NCBI GenBank assembly: GCA_019155185.1
Contig: CM032808.1
Location: 654,870 to 718,869, forward strand
DNA: 64,000 nt
Direction: 5' to 3'
From: Beaufortia kweichowensis
Lineage: Eukaryota; Chordata; Actinopteri; Cypriniformes; Gastromyzontidae
In this document: one piece after another, positions 12,001 to 25,687 of the stretch
How positions within the stretch are numbered: position 1 is the stretch's first letter
Layout: every line of letters begins with the position of its first letter
Program-made: the position numbers and the translations under genes
Notes under the pieces: model-generated
What the model was told of the DNA's origin: nothing
Seen by the model: only the letters and a program-made list of their open reading frames with translations
Database searches by the model: none

Positions 12001-14599
12001 TAAAAGAGGGATGGGGGTGTTATTCCTCCTAATGAACCATATTTCTTTTAAATAATCTAATGCAACTAATATTTAAATATATTATATTAACAATATTATA
12101 TTGTTGTGTGTCTCCGCTGACATTTACAAACAGATAATGCCTTTTGTTAAAATGGACTCATAATTCATAAACATATTTGTAAATGTTCCTTTTTAACATT
12201 TTAATGTTTATTTGAATTACTCTGGGTGTATTTAGAATATGATCAAACATGTCAGTGTTTCTGTGTCAGACTGGACTGGACAAACAAACAGAATGTTTAG
12301 ATGTTTTCAGTGTTGACACGTTTAGCAGAAATCATCCTATGAACCATACGGCTTACTTGCATGTGTTTGTTTTTATTGTTGTGTATTTTATCATTTGAAA
12401 CCCTAAAGCCCTTGAGGAATTTTACACAATAGATCACATCAAGATGGACTGTGTATTAAACACACGCTCCCTACACACTGCGTCTTTTTCTCAGAAACCG
12501 CCGCTCGAGCAGAACACCTTTGTTAAAAAGCAAACGTGTGCTCCAAACCGGCAAATCTAAACATAAGCAGAGCATAAATATCTTCTTGTTAATGGTGCAA
12601 GGCCGTGGAAACTCAGAGTCATGGGCTATCATTAACACAAGAATGAATGGCTTTAATTTGCAGAACAACATGGGGGATTCTCAGAAAAGCTCTGTGGCCT
12701 TTTCATTTTTTAGATGTTTATGTCTGTTATTTGAATTGTGTCACTGCCAAATCCGTTTCCACTTTCTGCTGATGCCATTGCTATTGTATGAAGTGCTCTA
12801 GAGAGAATTTCACCATGACAACAAATTACAACACTTACTATATGACTCATTTGAATCATTCTGTTGGGAAATCGGGAATTGTACGAGAGCTCGAATCAAC
12901 AACAGATATTCCAAAGAACAGATGCTGGATGTTTACGAGGGTTTGCCTGGAGAGATGACACTGATATTAGATGGTCATGAGGTATATTAAATAGTTAAAA
13001 CTGTTAAAGGAATAGCATTTAAGTACATTCAAGTCATTTCAGTCTGTATGGCTTTCATTCTTTAGTAAAAATAAACAGGAGATATTTTGTTAAATGTCTT
13101 TTTCACACAATGAAAGTGAATAGAGACTGGTGCTTTATGTGACTATTCACTGATCATTTTCCTTCACCACACCTCTCAAATCTCAAATTTAACTCAATAA
13201 ATGTTTATTTTGTAGCTGCAGAAATATGATGTGACTCCTGTTCATCGTTTCCATTCATTCATTTCTGCCAAACATTTTTTTAATATGATGAAATTACCTG
13301 ACAAGCGGGTGATTTTTTGCCCGTTAACATGCATTTAATCTTGGAGAGAAAGTGAACATCTGTGCTGAAACTCTGTTTCACTTTACATCACTCATATACT
13401 TATTAAAATATATTTGTTTCAACCTGTAAACTGTCCTCAGGAGGAAATAGGTTATATCCCTATTTACTTTCATATTTCATAGTTGAATTCCGATCTAATC
13501 ATAACAAACTATATATTGATGTAAAGGTCTAAGACTCGGTCTAAGAGAATACATTTTTGACAAAATATTTTAAAAATAATCTATAATGTTGATGTTAATT
13601 AATATTTTTAATAATATTTATATATATTTTAATAAATATATAAATATTATTATATAAATATATTTTTTAATAATGTTTAAAAAATATATACAATATCTAA
13701 AATGTAAAAAACTGTAGTTCAGATGCATTTTCATGTGCTTAATATGTGCAGTGACTGTTGAAATCAGGTTGAAGTGAATTATTTTTGTCTGAACATTAGA
13801 CTATCGCCCTCTGTGTTCACCTCGGCTCACTGCATGAGTTTGTGTCATGGGGAATATGGATAATATTAGATCAATATCAATGTCTGATCCTTCAGCAGCA
13901 CATCCAGACACGAAATGGATTTCACGAAATAATGGTTCAGCATTTGGCAACTAATTGGCAACATTGTTTTATATTTTACGATACGGCTGTGAACGATGGA
14001 ACGATATATCGGGTTGTGAGCGTTGGATATGGCCTTTATTAGCATACAGTTGATATAACACAGAGACTTGTGCATAATTCACACCGCTGCCTATAATAAT
14101 GCAACTCATTACAATGGATCTCTTACGCTTTAAGGAGTGATATTAAAAATACATTATTCAGCCTGTTATACAACACGCTTCATCTGTCACCGAAGGGAAA
14201 AGCTGCTTTGCATTACAGTTTATGAGAAAGCAGCAGTGCTGGGATTTGTTATCAAAGACGGTGTAAAATTCACATTCGATTCTATTGCAGGTACTTATGG
14301 TGTTGCATGACAGCGTCTGTGAGCCCGTTTGAGAAGCTGTTAATACCAGTTTGTATAAAGGCAAATATTTCTCATTATCATCTCATGAACAAACACCCAC
14401 TCAGAACAGTCAATGATTTCACAAGACGTGTGGAAAGACGTTCTCATTCTGAGACTGATCCTAATGCTGCTTACATTTATAAAAATAGCATGCAGCATGT
14501 TTGTTACACTCATTTCATTATAAACCTTTATGGCTTTGGCGACAGAATCATGCTGAAATGACATTTTTATAGTCATTTGTTTTATTGACAGGAAATAAA

Positions 14600-15840
14600 A
14601 ACTAGTTTGACATGAATGTAGATCAGGTAGATTGAAACATATTGGCTCTTATCTTATCTATGAAAGCAATAACTGCTTGGAAGTGGAATCAAATCATTTA
14701 CACAGTGGAAATTTCAGAACAACAGGCAGGAATGATGAGATATGACATTTCACATGTGTGCCGCCAGCTCAGCTCATGACAGACTACATTCTTTTGATAG
14801 CGTTATGTCAATGAAATCTGACCTTTGCAATGATTCTTTGCCTCGTTTCCTTTTAAACACACAGTATCTGCTCAGATAAGAGACCGACTCTTAAGCTCTA
14901 CAAAACGATTCTTTTCAAACGAAACAACAGGGCGGTGCCGATTTACTTTACTCGCTCTGGAAATTAATGATTTATACAAGCTGCCCTAAAGACTGGATGA
15001 ATTTCATTATGTAAGCAACGTTAATGGCGCCCACCAGGACTCCAAATGAATATAAACTACAGCTGAAGATAATGGGCTGTTATTATTGAGCTCTGTCGAA
15101 ACAAAGAGGAACCAAATTGTTCACGTTTAAGTCTCGGGTTTCTAAAGAGGAACGATTCTTATGTAAATGATACGGGGAGAAGCGGTTGAAATGTCATGAG
15201 CTTAATGCAAACAAGTCTGAGCGCTCTTAAACATTTGCATGCGTGTACGGCTGACAAAACACTCAACCTGTTCGCTTGAAAAGTATTTTACTGCGTAACA
15301 AACAGAGCTATTCAGCAGGTTTATGAGCGGCTCGGAGCTGCAGTTTCCTTCCACAATACAAACATTATTTTTGAGCCGCGTAACACGACTGTAACCGTAC
15401 CGAATTGAAGGCGGCGCTTTATTTTGCAATGAAAACAAGGTCTTAAATTACATGGCAATTTAGGAATGTGTGGAGAGCCAGGAGGCTACCAGTCAAGCAT
15501 TCTGGAGAACCCCCATAACTTTCTTCCACTGCAGGAAAACAGAACATCTGGTCTCAGGACTGAGCCCAAATCCTGCCTCTTAAATCATTTCCATCCTAAT
15601 TTATCCCTTTAACTTGTAAAAATGTTTTACTTTGCCTTTCTTTTCTCCGTAATGCAGCAGAATTGATACATATTACATCGGCAGAAGAGTTTAATGCCAA
15701 AACTAGCCAGACCTGACAGCCGAGCAAAAAGTCATCGTGACAGCTGCCTTCAACACACAGCTGTTTCATTTGGTCACATCTCACGTGATTTCTGCTGCTA
15801 AAAGAAAAGGGAAAATATTCCATTTAGTGCTCTGGGCTGT
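14600..15840. promoter_or_regulatory. candidate enhancer block upstream of arid5b
   Basis: This is the longest low-repeat, balanced-composition stretch in the gene-free region. It has several TAATTA/TAATGA-like cores, an ATTTGCAT octamer near 15233 and frequent CpG around 15200-15420. Two short open frames lie here without family resemblance. The regulatory call rests on texture and on position beside a developmental gene. Confidence 0.3.
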
Positions 15841-16319
15841 GTTACGTTAAGATTGACCGATAACAGAAATCATCACAATGAAAACAATGTCAAGTGTATC
15901 TTTCTTTCAGTAATAGTGTGCATTCAAAAATGTAATAAACTCATATGCTGTTAGTTTTAACAGTTACGTCAGGTTTGCAGAATGACATTAAACATGAAAT
16001 AATGCCATATTTAATTAGACGTGAGAGCTTCTCATATGATCTGAATAAAGATAAAATAAAATCATATGCAGTACTATTATAATAGAAATGTTTAATACTA
16101 TTAGTTCATTTTTCTGTGTTTTAGACCATGACATGCTCCACATAAATAACAGAATATGATGACATAAAGAATACTAGCCTAAACATACTGTGTGTTAACT
16201 GATCGAATAAAACACACAGTAGTGTCAATATAATCTTCATACAAACATTATTTAAAAATAGCAATACTATTGTTTCATATCTCATTTAAAAACAAAGCTT
16301 GTTTCTGTAGGAAACCTTG

Positions 16320-16790
16320 AGCCGACTGAGCGCTCCAGAAACAGATTGGGTTTGGGTTTCAGATCTGCAGCCATGTTCACAACAGCATTTCATCTCAATG
16401 AATAACATTCACAATGAGATCAGCCTGAAAAACAGGAGAGAGATCTAGACTTCAGCAGATGCCGAGAAAATATTCGGGTTGTGCCACGGCATGACAAATT
16501 CAATAGCTAACAAAACAAGACGAACAACTGGAAGCCCATCTGACCTTCTTATTGTCCTCCGTTTGTGTAGAGTTTCACTCAATAAAGAGTGACGCGTGAT
16601 AGGCCGGGTCGCCGTGTGTTCTTTAGATTGAAGTGGGTGGTTGTTGTGAAATAAGTATCATGGAAAAATCTGCTGCCAGTATAGCAGACGCCTTCCAGCT
16701 ATTTTGGGGATGATTAAAGCTATAAATCATCACATCATCCCATGCAATGCTGGAATGTTTTTAATCACTCACCGCAGATCAACAATACTT
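16320..16790. promoter_or_regulatory. candidate enhancer block
   Basis: A balanced, low-repeat stretch between AT-rich flanks, including a CpG-containing segment near 16590-16610. No coding frame was recognised. The call is by texture only. Confidence 0.2.
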
Positions 16791-17712
16791 TAGTTGTAAC
16801 TAAAAACTATTTGTTAGTGTAAATCAAAAAAGGTTTCGGGTATTTAGATCTCGGCACAGATCGCAAACGAAAACACGACATCCGCTAAAAAGAGTTATAA
16901 ATCTTGGAACACATTTACATTTTATATAAAAAATGCAACCAATGATATGACTTTACTGGAAGAAAATGATTTAATTAGTGTGGTGCCAAAAATGACTTTA
17001 AAAGATCAAGAAATCCAATCTTGTAAGTTCTGAAACTTACATAAGTAATGAAAGTAAAAGCCAAGACTTTATTTCTCACACATTTCATTGAAAGCATGAG
17101 AGATGTCCTGTGTGTCCAGTAGAGGGACTCTGACATGACTCCATCAATCAGTTTAAGAATACACAGAAAAGTCAAAGTGTTTGAACATGTTGTGAAGCTG
17201 CTAACATGTCAACATGAGGGCGGGATAATAATGAAGAACTAAATCAACACACTGTAATGTGATATTGTGCTGATTAAGATGACCTGTTTTCCACCAGGAA
17301 TCACAACCGGTTTAACACTTTTAAGAGTGAATGACATTATTCATCAAATAATCTCTAACTCCAGTGCATATGCAGAATCAAACATGTGAAACAATGCTGC
17401 TTTGAAATAGAAAAGTGAAGCGTTTTAAAAAGCCATCAGCATTCTTTTAGATATCGCAGGGTATATTTATAGTTATATGTGGGCTTTTTTAAATGCGCTT
17501 GAAAACTCACTATTCAGCCATAATAATACATCACTTTTTATGGCAACTCAGCTATTCAGCGTTGCTTTAGTGCTGGACTACTTTAAAAACAGCTAATGTG
17601 CACAAAAACAGCTTCATTACATATTCAACTTCAATCACTAGCCTGCATTTCACATTCATCATTTCATCTTCTGAATAAATCCAGCATGTCACACTGACAG
17701 TAATTTATCTCA

Positions 17713-17718
17713 TTTATT
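17713..17718 (-). terminator. cabcoco1: candidate poly(A) signal of cabcoco1
   Basis: AATAAA on the minus strand, 106 bp beyond the TAG stop, in a plausible place for a short 3' UTR. Confidence 0.4.
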
Positions 17719-17823
17719 ATTAATATTGTAGAAACTGTTCAAGCTGTTTTGCTTGACACAGAGCTAAATAAAAGACCGTATTTAACGGTGTAACTGCAGT
17801 GGAATGAGAGTTCTCCAGCAGAT

Positions 17824-20800
17824 CTATTTCAATGAGACTTTCTGAAGTTGCTCTAACCTCGAGCTGTACGTCTCCTCATGAACTCGCAGTTTCTCTCTGA
17901 AATCTGCCTGTTGAACAAACAACAATTATTTACATACATTAAAATGCAAATCCAATACATATTAGAAATAAAAATATGTACAATCATTTTCAGATTTCTT
18001 TAGGGTTTCTACAGGTTTCTGATGCATAATAGTTTTTCTACTGCATTTAATTGATGTTCATTTAAATAAAACATTGTATTTTTTTATTCCATAAAACAAA
18101 TTTTAACAAAATGACAAACTAATTCCTAAAGCATTAATGAAAACTTTAAATGACACCTAATTACTTAATTAATTACTGTAAGTAAATATGTCATTTTTGT
18201 AGCATTTACAAACTTAACTTTACAAACACCTGCATTTGTGAAAACCAGGCTAACGTCAAAATAAAAAGATAACGAGCATCAAAGTTTGATTTCACCTATT
18301 AATTTCACTATGATTTTAATCTTTGACATGACCTTACTCAATAAAAAACTCAAAGATATCAAGGTTATATTTTCAAGGAATGTTCTTTACATTAAGTAGG
18401 ATGATTTTATTTAGAAAACAGCAAATCACACAAATTCGACTTTAGCTGGGGTTTCACATTTGTTGAACAAACCTAAACTATTGGCTGAGTCAGTGCTGTT
18501 TCATCAAGCTAAAGTTATGATAAAACCATTAAAGAAACAAACTACTCTTAGCTGATTTATTTATGATCTGTCTCCTTTATGAACACTACAGTGTGATCTG
18601 GTTTTGTAATGTACAGTTTTTATTGTACAGTAAGTGAACACAGCGAGGTGAATACTGTGCTGAACATCTGGACCGCTAACAGCGTTTCAAAGCATCAGTC
18701 ATTTTCAGTCTTTCTACCATATTAGGTATGATGAGATCCACAGAGCATGACATTCCTGGGAACTATTCAAACTAAAATAATATCGAAGGAAAAAAGAGCA
18801 ACAGAAGGAAATAAATATGGACGAAGCAAACACGTTTAATGATTTCATCCGTTCCCCCGGGCCGGATCCGTTACAATTAGCAGAGAAAAAACAGCTCAAT
18901 ACGACCCATTTAAGCAGCAGAAGATTTCTGACCAATCGTTGTGCACGTGGTTATATTTAGCAAAGTGATATATGTAATTGACCTTCCTCCGACATTAAAC
19001 GCAGAGGAGAAGCCCGGGAGGATTGATGGAAATAGCTCGAGCTCGTTCAGATGTGAGATGCGCACACGAGCCACTACAAATGGCCTCTCAAATTACAGTA
19101 TGTCTGCTGTTTGAAAGAAAGCCTTGTCAAAGAAACCACAAAGGTCTTCATGAAACATGACAGATGAATTGAATGACCCCCATAATCATTAATCCCATCA
19201 AAGTGAAAAACGACTTTTGTCTCTTTAGCTCTTTCCGTTCCCGCGGCAACACCCGAAACACGCCGCGTGTAAAAACTTGCCATCGGGACGACACGGGTTA
19301 GATATCGGGCAGGTTGTTTTCTGCCATCGTAGCAGTCGTGATAATTCAATTCCACCTTAAGTCTAGTGTGAAATAAATGAGAGTCTAATGCAGAGAACAC
19401 AGATGATATGAAGCAGGAAAGCATTGTTCAGGTTTTAATACTTCTTGGCATAATCACGCTGTGGGTGGAGGATTGTGGGAGAATCAGCCTGATATTCTCA
19501 GAATTACTCTTTCAATATAAAGCCTGTTACTCATTTTTGCTCTTTGAGATATTTTATTAAAGGAATAATTCTGTCATTAGTTATCCACCCTCCTGTAAGC
19601 TATTAGTTTTTTCTGTTGAACACAAAACTGAAGATGGTTACACAACTGTTGCTGAACAACAACAGCTCACAGTGACCACATCTGTCAAACAACAAAGAGC
19701 TGATGAACCCGCTGTACAGTATTCTGTATGACATGTTATATCTCTTATGAACTGACATGTCAGATCCGAGTAGATCATGTAAATAATGACTTTATGTGTG
19801 TTTCTTGTATGGCTTTAGAGTATTGTGTGGTTATGAAGCTTTGTGTTCTTGTAATCTATTGTAGAGACTGACAGACTATGGTGGTAACTATCAACTAAAG
19901 CAAGTAACAGCTGACATCTCTGTGTATGTGCAATATTTCTTCCCTCGGGCCAAACATAACAGGCTGAATCTGTGTGATTGTAGTTGTATAAGGCTGTATT
20001 TTGTACCTGTAGTTGTGTTAACATCTCTCGGGTCATTTCCTCCAGCATCTCTCTGATGTCTTCTACACTGAAATCTGTGTGATCTTCATGACTCTCATCC
20101 CGCTCAGAATCTTCTTCATTCTGCACTTCATCAGACTCCTGCATGAACTATCATTGAAGTCATTGAAACAAATGCTCATCAGATCTTTAATGATGTCATG
20201 TTACAAGTTTATTTCTATTATGAGTCTATAAAACCTATACAGCTCTAACTGATTTAACTGAATAGTTACAGTCATGAGGAAACACACACAGATCATTCAG
20301 GTATAAGTAGTAGCACAGCGCCAACATGTGGCCTTACTGTGAATTACACTGACTGTCAGCTGTGTGTTTACTGACATTCCCACACTTCTGACCAATGAAC
20401 ACCCAAAATCATCTCATAAACAAATACTTTACATGACCAGCAAATAATGACATCTGAACTAAAACCTTTGAGAAACAATGTTCTCATGGTGAGATGGACA
20501 TGCATGGGATTGCTCATTTTGTAATCTGAAACGGGCAGAATGTATTCACACAGAGCTTTAATGTAAGGTTACAAAAACTATTCAGCTATAGCGATTTTTG
20601 ATTTTATGTTGAGTTTAAAGCTTGTAAAGTCATGCTGACTTAAGACATTTCAATGATGTTTCTGGGACTTTAAAATCTTATTCATTTCCATCAACCTTTT
20701 CAGGGCTGGAAATCTTTATATTTAGTGATTTTCCATGGCTGCTGTATTGTAAAATCTCGCCAACAGAAACATTTTTCAATGCATTGTAAATTTCTCTTGT

Positions 20801-23800
20801 GCAATCATTTATTCACTGAAGCACATAAATGCAGAGTTGTGTGTGAGATATAATGTGATGTAATCCCGCCGCTCTCAATACTACACAAGTGTCAGTGGAA
20901 GGAAAAATGTTACTCATACTTGGAAGCAGATTCGTGTTTCCTTTGGAAATGAAGAACATGTGAAAGGCATTTTACTGAAAGGGTAATTCCAGAGTTTGAA
21001 CCACACAAACAATACAACTGTTTAATGCAAGCCAAACGCTCGACTAAAACATTGTGGTTTAGGATCTGAGAACACTTTACCTGCCCGGGTGTTTGGACAC
21101 GAGGAGGATTCACATACTGGAAGTAAAGATCAGCAGTCATTCCCTCCTCCAGCGGAGAAACAAACTCATCTGGACTGACCACCTCAATGCATCTCTGAAA
21201 TAAAACAATTAACCTTTAAACATCTTCATTAAATTATCTTTTATATGTGAAATCTGTGAAGAATTTAGTTTTATAGTCAATTGTTCTTTTAATTGCATAT
21301 GAGTTCTCCTTTCTCATTTGATTTATTACACAGATTTTTCTTTTGCTATTTGTTTTTTTTCTAGTTTGTCATTACTCTATACTCTATATTTTTTAGGTTA
21401 TTTATAGTTGTATGTTTGTTCCCCTTCTACCCCGTCTTTCTCACGAGGAGTAAAGAAAGAATTTCATTGTAGTAAAGATCAAGATATTCCACACAGAGAC
21501 TGTGTATAGTGTGTGTCCTATTTGACTTTACATTTTTACTCATTATATCTGAAAAGATTACAGCCGGTAGAGTTACATTTTTTTCCTTATTTGACTGGAA
21601 CATTTCACTGTTCATTTGGCAGAAAACCCAAAACCAGCACGCTAACAAAAACAAAAGCTCTGCGGTTTATATATTGAATGTAATTACAATGCCAAATGAA
21701 GGCCGGCATGGAGAATAATACTCTTTCGTTACTGCATTGTTCCTCATTATTCCCACTGACATGATTCATGTGTTTTCCATCTCCAGCAATAAACAAATTC
21801 ATGTCAACAGTATCACTTTAATAAGAGCAAAAATAGATCGCCTGCTGTAATTCATTGTGTTATTCGTAAAAACATCTTGATTCGCTAAAACGGCTCCAAT
21901 AAGCTGGAAAAAAACAAGTACATTAATATTCAAACCATGCTTTGAACTCTCTTTCAAAACAAATAAAAAGTGGTTGTGTTATATTGTGTGTTGTGTTCAT
22001 TGTATCTGTGACCTAGATCTCTCTCTACTGTATAAGCTGTCATTACAGCATTTACATGCTAAACAAACCTGTAATGCGTGATCACAATTCACAAGATACA
22101 ATAAAAATATTGCTTTTAGTCTTCTCATCTGACATTCAGAGTAAAATCATTATGAGTAAATTATGGATGAGCACTGAAAGATCTCATGACATATCTGCTT
22201 CCTATTGGTAAAATGAAGGATTGAACAGGACAAAAGAGACGTGTATGAACATGATCACTGCTGTGGATTCAAGAGCAAATACTTCTTTTGAGTTGAATTA
22301 AATCAATTCATTGTTTTTGTCTCTTTCTTCCATCTTTATTTCTTCTTTCATGAGATATTTTATAGGCCTTTTTAACTGTGTGTCTGGCTGAAACTGTAGT
22401 ATTCTGAAATATTTCATCCTATTTAATATACATACAGTACTCGTCGAAAGTTTAGACACAATCTTAAAAATCTTTTCATCATTTCAATGGTTGAAATACC
22501 TTTGTGGACAAAAATGAATTGTGACAACATATTAATGTTTTAATTAGAAAATTTAATTTGATTTAATAAAGTATTTCTAAAATGGATTATTTGGAGCAAA
22601 TAATCAAACATGAATAAAAAGCAGCCAGGAAGAGTCCAGCGAAAGGCCTCTTTAATGATTTTACAAATTCAAAGATGATGATCAAATATAACATAGTGTT
22701 CATTTATTTTAGATGATTTTACTCACAACACAATTCCCACAGTTTTACACAATTGTGTTATTTCATGGTTTTGATGAATGAACTACTATTCTAAAATGTA
22801 AACAACAGTAAGTAATTGTGTTTCAGACTTTTAACTTGTACTGTAGTTTTCACTCAAATTCAGTGTACAACAATCTGATCATGAACAAAAGGCTCTAGAG
22901 AATAATCCACCAAAACATGTCTTTATATGTTAATATACAGATGACAAAATATGCGAAGCTTTCATTATGAGCTTACAGGAAAGCTGGTGGTTAATGTGCT
23001 TTAGTTTTGAGGTCATGGAAACCGCAGACGATCCCAGAGCAGTTATTATCTGTGATCAGTGACTCACTGCACACTTCACTGAATATGACTACAGTATAGA
23101 CCACATTTCTACTGTGGAATGTAAAAACTATGTACACAGCTTTGATTAAAGTGACTGTTTCATGTTGCAGACTAAACTAAACATGAATCACCTTCTGGGG
23201 ATTCAGATGAAATGACTTTATTAAGACCTCAGGCGCAGTTCTGAAAACAGCTTCTGTCATCAGAGACGAGCGGAGATAGTCATCATGATAACATATATCA
23301 AACAAAAGAAACAGGAACGGTTGGCCTCTGTTTTTATAGCTTACTCCTCTTCTGTGACTCTCTCTTTAATGAGTCTGTGGTAAACAGACACTTTACAGCT
23401 TATACTGGCCAATAATAACACTGTTTGATCTGTGTGTAAAGTGACCGGCATGCTCTTATAAGGGCCATCAAGGAATGATTCACTGGAAATGGGCTGTACA
23501 ATGAAGAACGGATTAGGGAGAGGGGTTGAAAAGGAAGAAGAGGATTTGTAAAAAATCTGTAAACGGTTAAAAAATAGTCGTTTTTCTTTGGAATAATTAT
23601 GCACTGATGAATCATTCACGAAAAACTATACAAACTATATCGTGTTGGTTTCTCTTTCATGAAAACAGCGAATCATTAAGGATTATGATGATAAATGTCA
23701 ATCTTACCTCTACGGTTAAGAGTTGCTTCTGTCTTTGCTGAGAGAAAAGCTGTTCATATAGTCTGTAATGCTGGAAAAGACTATCGACATGAAGAAACAC

Positions 23801-24205
23801 ACATGAGAAGATCTGTCATAATAAACCCTTGATAATATGCACACAGTGTTAATGTGTTTGAGGTTTGTACTGGTGTAGTTATGGTCAATGCTTTAGCCAT
23901 CTGGCAGTAACATCAACTCCTGCTACTACAGTATGAATGAAATCAAAGGCAATACTTAAACCAGACAAAATACAATCATACCAAACAAATACACATGAGC
24001 AGTTCTGTTTGATTAACATCCTGCGCTGATGTTTGTTTCCATTCCACTAACATCTTCTGATGTGAATTATAAGTCTTTAAAGGGCAAAAACACTTCTATA
24101 CATTATTAAAATGATGTATGAACATTGAGAGTAATGTGATGAGAAATGATTGGAGTTGTGTAAAGATGAATGAGAGTAATGCACTAATGAGCCAAACACA
24201 CTTAC

Positions 24206-24252
<47 letters not shown>

Positions 24253-24285
24253 CACACACACACACACATACACACAGATACTTAC

Positions 24286-24320
<35 letters not shown>

Positions 24321-24364
24321 ACAGTACACACACACACACACTTACAGTACACACACACACTTAC

Positions 24365-24395
<31 letters not shown>

Positions 24396-24397
24396 TT

Positions 24398-24442
<45 letters not shown>

Positions 24443-24630
24443 ACAGTGCACACACACACAGTACACACACACACATTTACAGTACACACACACACACACA
24501 CACACAACACACTTACATCTCATATCACACATGGTGTTTACACACACACACACACACACAACACACTTACAGTACGCACACACACACAACACATTAATAA
24601 TATAGCACACACACACACAAACACACTTAC

Positions 24631-24661
<31 letters not shown>

Positions 24662-24665
24662 TTAC

Positions 24666-24706
<41 letters not shown>

Positions 24707-25687
24707 CATGACGTTCATACAGATTACAGCTGTATTTCTGGGTGTTTCTCTCGTTTGCTTTCTAAAAGAGAAATGATTTCCATACAGCTTGTTATGTCCT
24801 GCACGCTTCACAATCCACAGCTCATGAATTATACATCACATTAATTATAAAGGCCATAAAAAGACATGGAGCTTGTTGCTTGTTTCTGACCGTCTAATAG
24901 CATCTATTTATAATGTAGGAAGGACAGAGAATGACCTAATCAATATTCCCCATACAAACACACACACGCTTTAGAATAACTGCAGTGTATTTAATATAAT
25001 TAAAGGACAGATGTGACACAAACCTGCTCCTGAAGTAATCTGTGATGGATCTGATCTGATCAGCATCAAATAAAACACTGGCGTCAGACTCTGATGATGA
25101 TGATGATGATGATGACTTTCTGCTGACAATTATAATCTGAGTAAACACCTTGAAATGATCAGCAAACGATGAGTGTTCATCTGTAATAAAGTAAAATAGA
25201 GTTAGCCAGTGTACTCAAGCATTACTGTCTGGATTCTCAACAATAAGACATTAAAACACATAAAAGCTCAGAGTCCGTTTACTTTTGATGTTGTCCAGTA
25301 ACTGCTGTAAAAGCGCCAGAATAAATGAGATCTGCTGACAGGTGAAGTTCATCTCTTTGGCCCACCAAAATCCATTGACAAAGTAATCCAACAGAGCTGC
25401 GTCTTTCATACAGGTCTGATGGTTCTTGAAATCAAGTATATCCTTGAACTGTCTAAAATGGAGAGAAAGACAATATACTGTATGATATATATACTTTGTA
25501 AATTATATTTTGAAATGAACAAATAAAGATTATTTCTGACACTTTTTGCATCAAACTCTTGTATAGTTCCCAGTTGTATGTTTTTGGGATGATTGTGATG
25601 AACTTACGACTGCACTTGGTCCACAGGCAGATCAAGCAGCATATTCAGTTTGTTGTGGTCTAGAAGTTCCCACTGAAGAAATGACAT
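17824..25687 (-). CDS. cabcoco1: CABCOCO1, ciliary-associated calcium-binding coiled-coil protein
   Basis: A cilium/sperm-flagellum associated coiled-coil protein (C10orf107 in human). Coding exons on the minus strand: 25608-25687 (or 25608-25672 if spliced), 25283-25452, 25024-25180, 23708-23780, 21081-21194, 20007-20138 and 17824-17907 (stop TAG 17824-17826); all borders are GT-AG and phases join. The joined product is 269 residues if translation starts at the ATG 25685-25687. Recognition comes from LDYFVNGFWWAKEMNFT (48-64), DADQIRSITDYF (122-133), LFQHYRLYEQLF (137-148) and SPLEEGMTADLYFQYV (173-188). An acidic stretch (199-220) precedes a likely helical C-terminus. Residues 106-113 are eight serines, all TCA. 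The N-terminus is uncertain: TTTCTTCAG before TGGGAA also reads as an acceptor, and then the start would lie in an upstream exon I did not find. Confidence 0.85.
18700..19440. promoter_or_regulatory. candidate conserved element in the last cabcoco1 intron
   Basis: A low-repeat block with more GC and CpG than the rest of the 2.1-kb intron, including CCCCCGGGCCGGATCC near 18855 and CCCGCGGCAACACCCG near 19240. A 116-codon minus-strand frame (19074-19424) has no family resemblance and no suitable splice context, so a regulatory element is more likely than an exon. If so, a plausible target is arid5b, about 10 kb away. Confidence 0.3.
21480..21900. promoter_or_regulatory. candidate conserved element in a cabcoco1 intron
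   Basis: A non-repetitive stretch with TGTAATTACAATGCC and several ATTCATG-type words, between AT-rich intron and the Tc1-like element at 22433. No exon was recognised. This is a weak, texture-based call. Confidence 0.2.
22433..22845. mobile_element. Tc1-like non-autonomous element, copy 1
   Basis: A 413-bp element running from TACAGTACTCGTCGAAAG to a right end CTTGTACTGTA that is an imperfect inverted repeat of the left end, with TA at both borders as for Tc1/mariner insertions. The word AAAGTTTAGACACA near the left end is typical of a widespread fish Tc1-like terminus. A second copy (51954-52409) shares the ends and about 100 bp of the right interior. There is no transposase frame. It sits in a cabcoco1 intron. 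Confidence 0.7.
24195..24705. repeat. compound (CA)n array with repeated CTTACAGTA interruptions
   Basis: About 510 bp of (AC)n broken at irregular 18-60 bp spacing by CTTACAGTAC or close variants. It lies in the cabcoco1 intron between exons 23708-23780 and 25024-25180. In the sense (minus) direction it is (TG)n with repeated ACTGTAAGTGTG, which looks like a 5' splice donor. Long open frames of His-Thr or Cys-Val across it are artefacts of the dinucleotide. Confidence 0.95.

Larger units (their letters stand above)
9080..17700. other. gene-free region upstream of arid5b
   Basis: About 8.6 kb between the arid5b 5' end and the cabcoco1 3' end. No exon was recognised on either strand. AT-rich parts (10.3-10.6, 11.6-12.3 and 13.5-13.7 kb) alternate with more balanced, low-repeat blocks (about 12.4-12.9, 14.6-15.85 and 16.3-16.8 kb) that look like conserved regulatory DNA. 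A (CT)n tract lies at about 11050-11106. An octamer-type ATTTGCAT occurs at about 15233. Confidence 0.5.

Noticed and set aside
19074..19424. 116-codon minus-strand frame in the last cabcoco1 intron
   Set aside because: It does not join cabcoco1 exons in phase or sequence, and the flanking exons splice cleanly without it.
24077..24844. Long His-Thr, Cys-Val and similar open frames
   Set aside because: They are translations of the (CA)n array in different frames and have no non-repeat domain.
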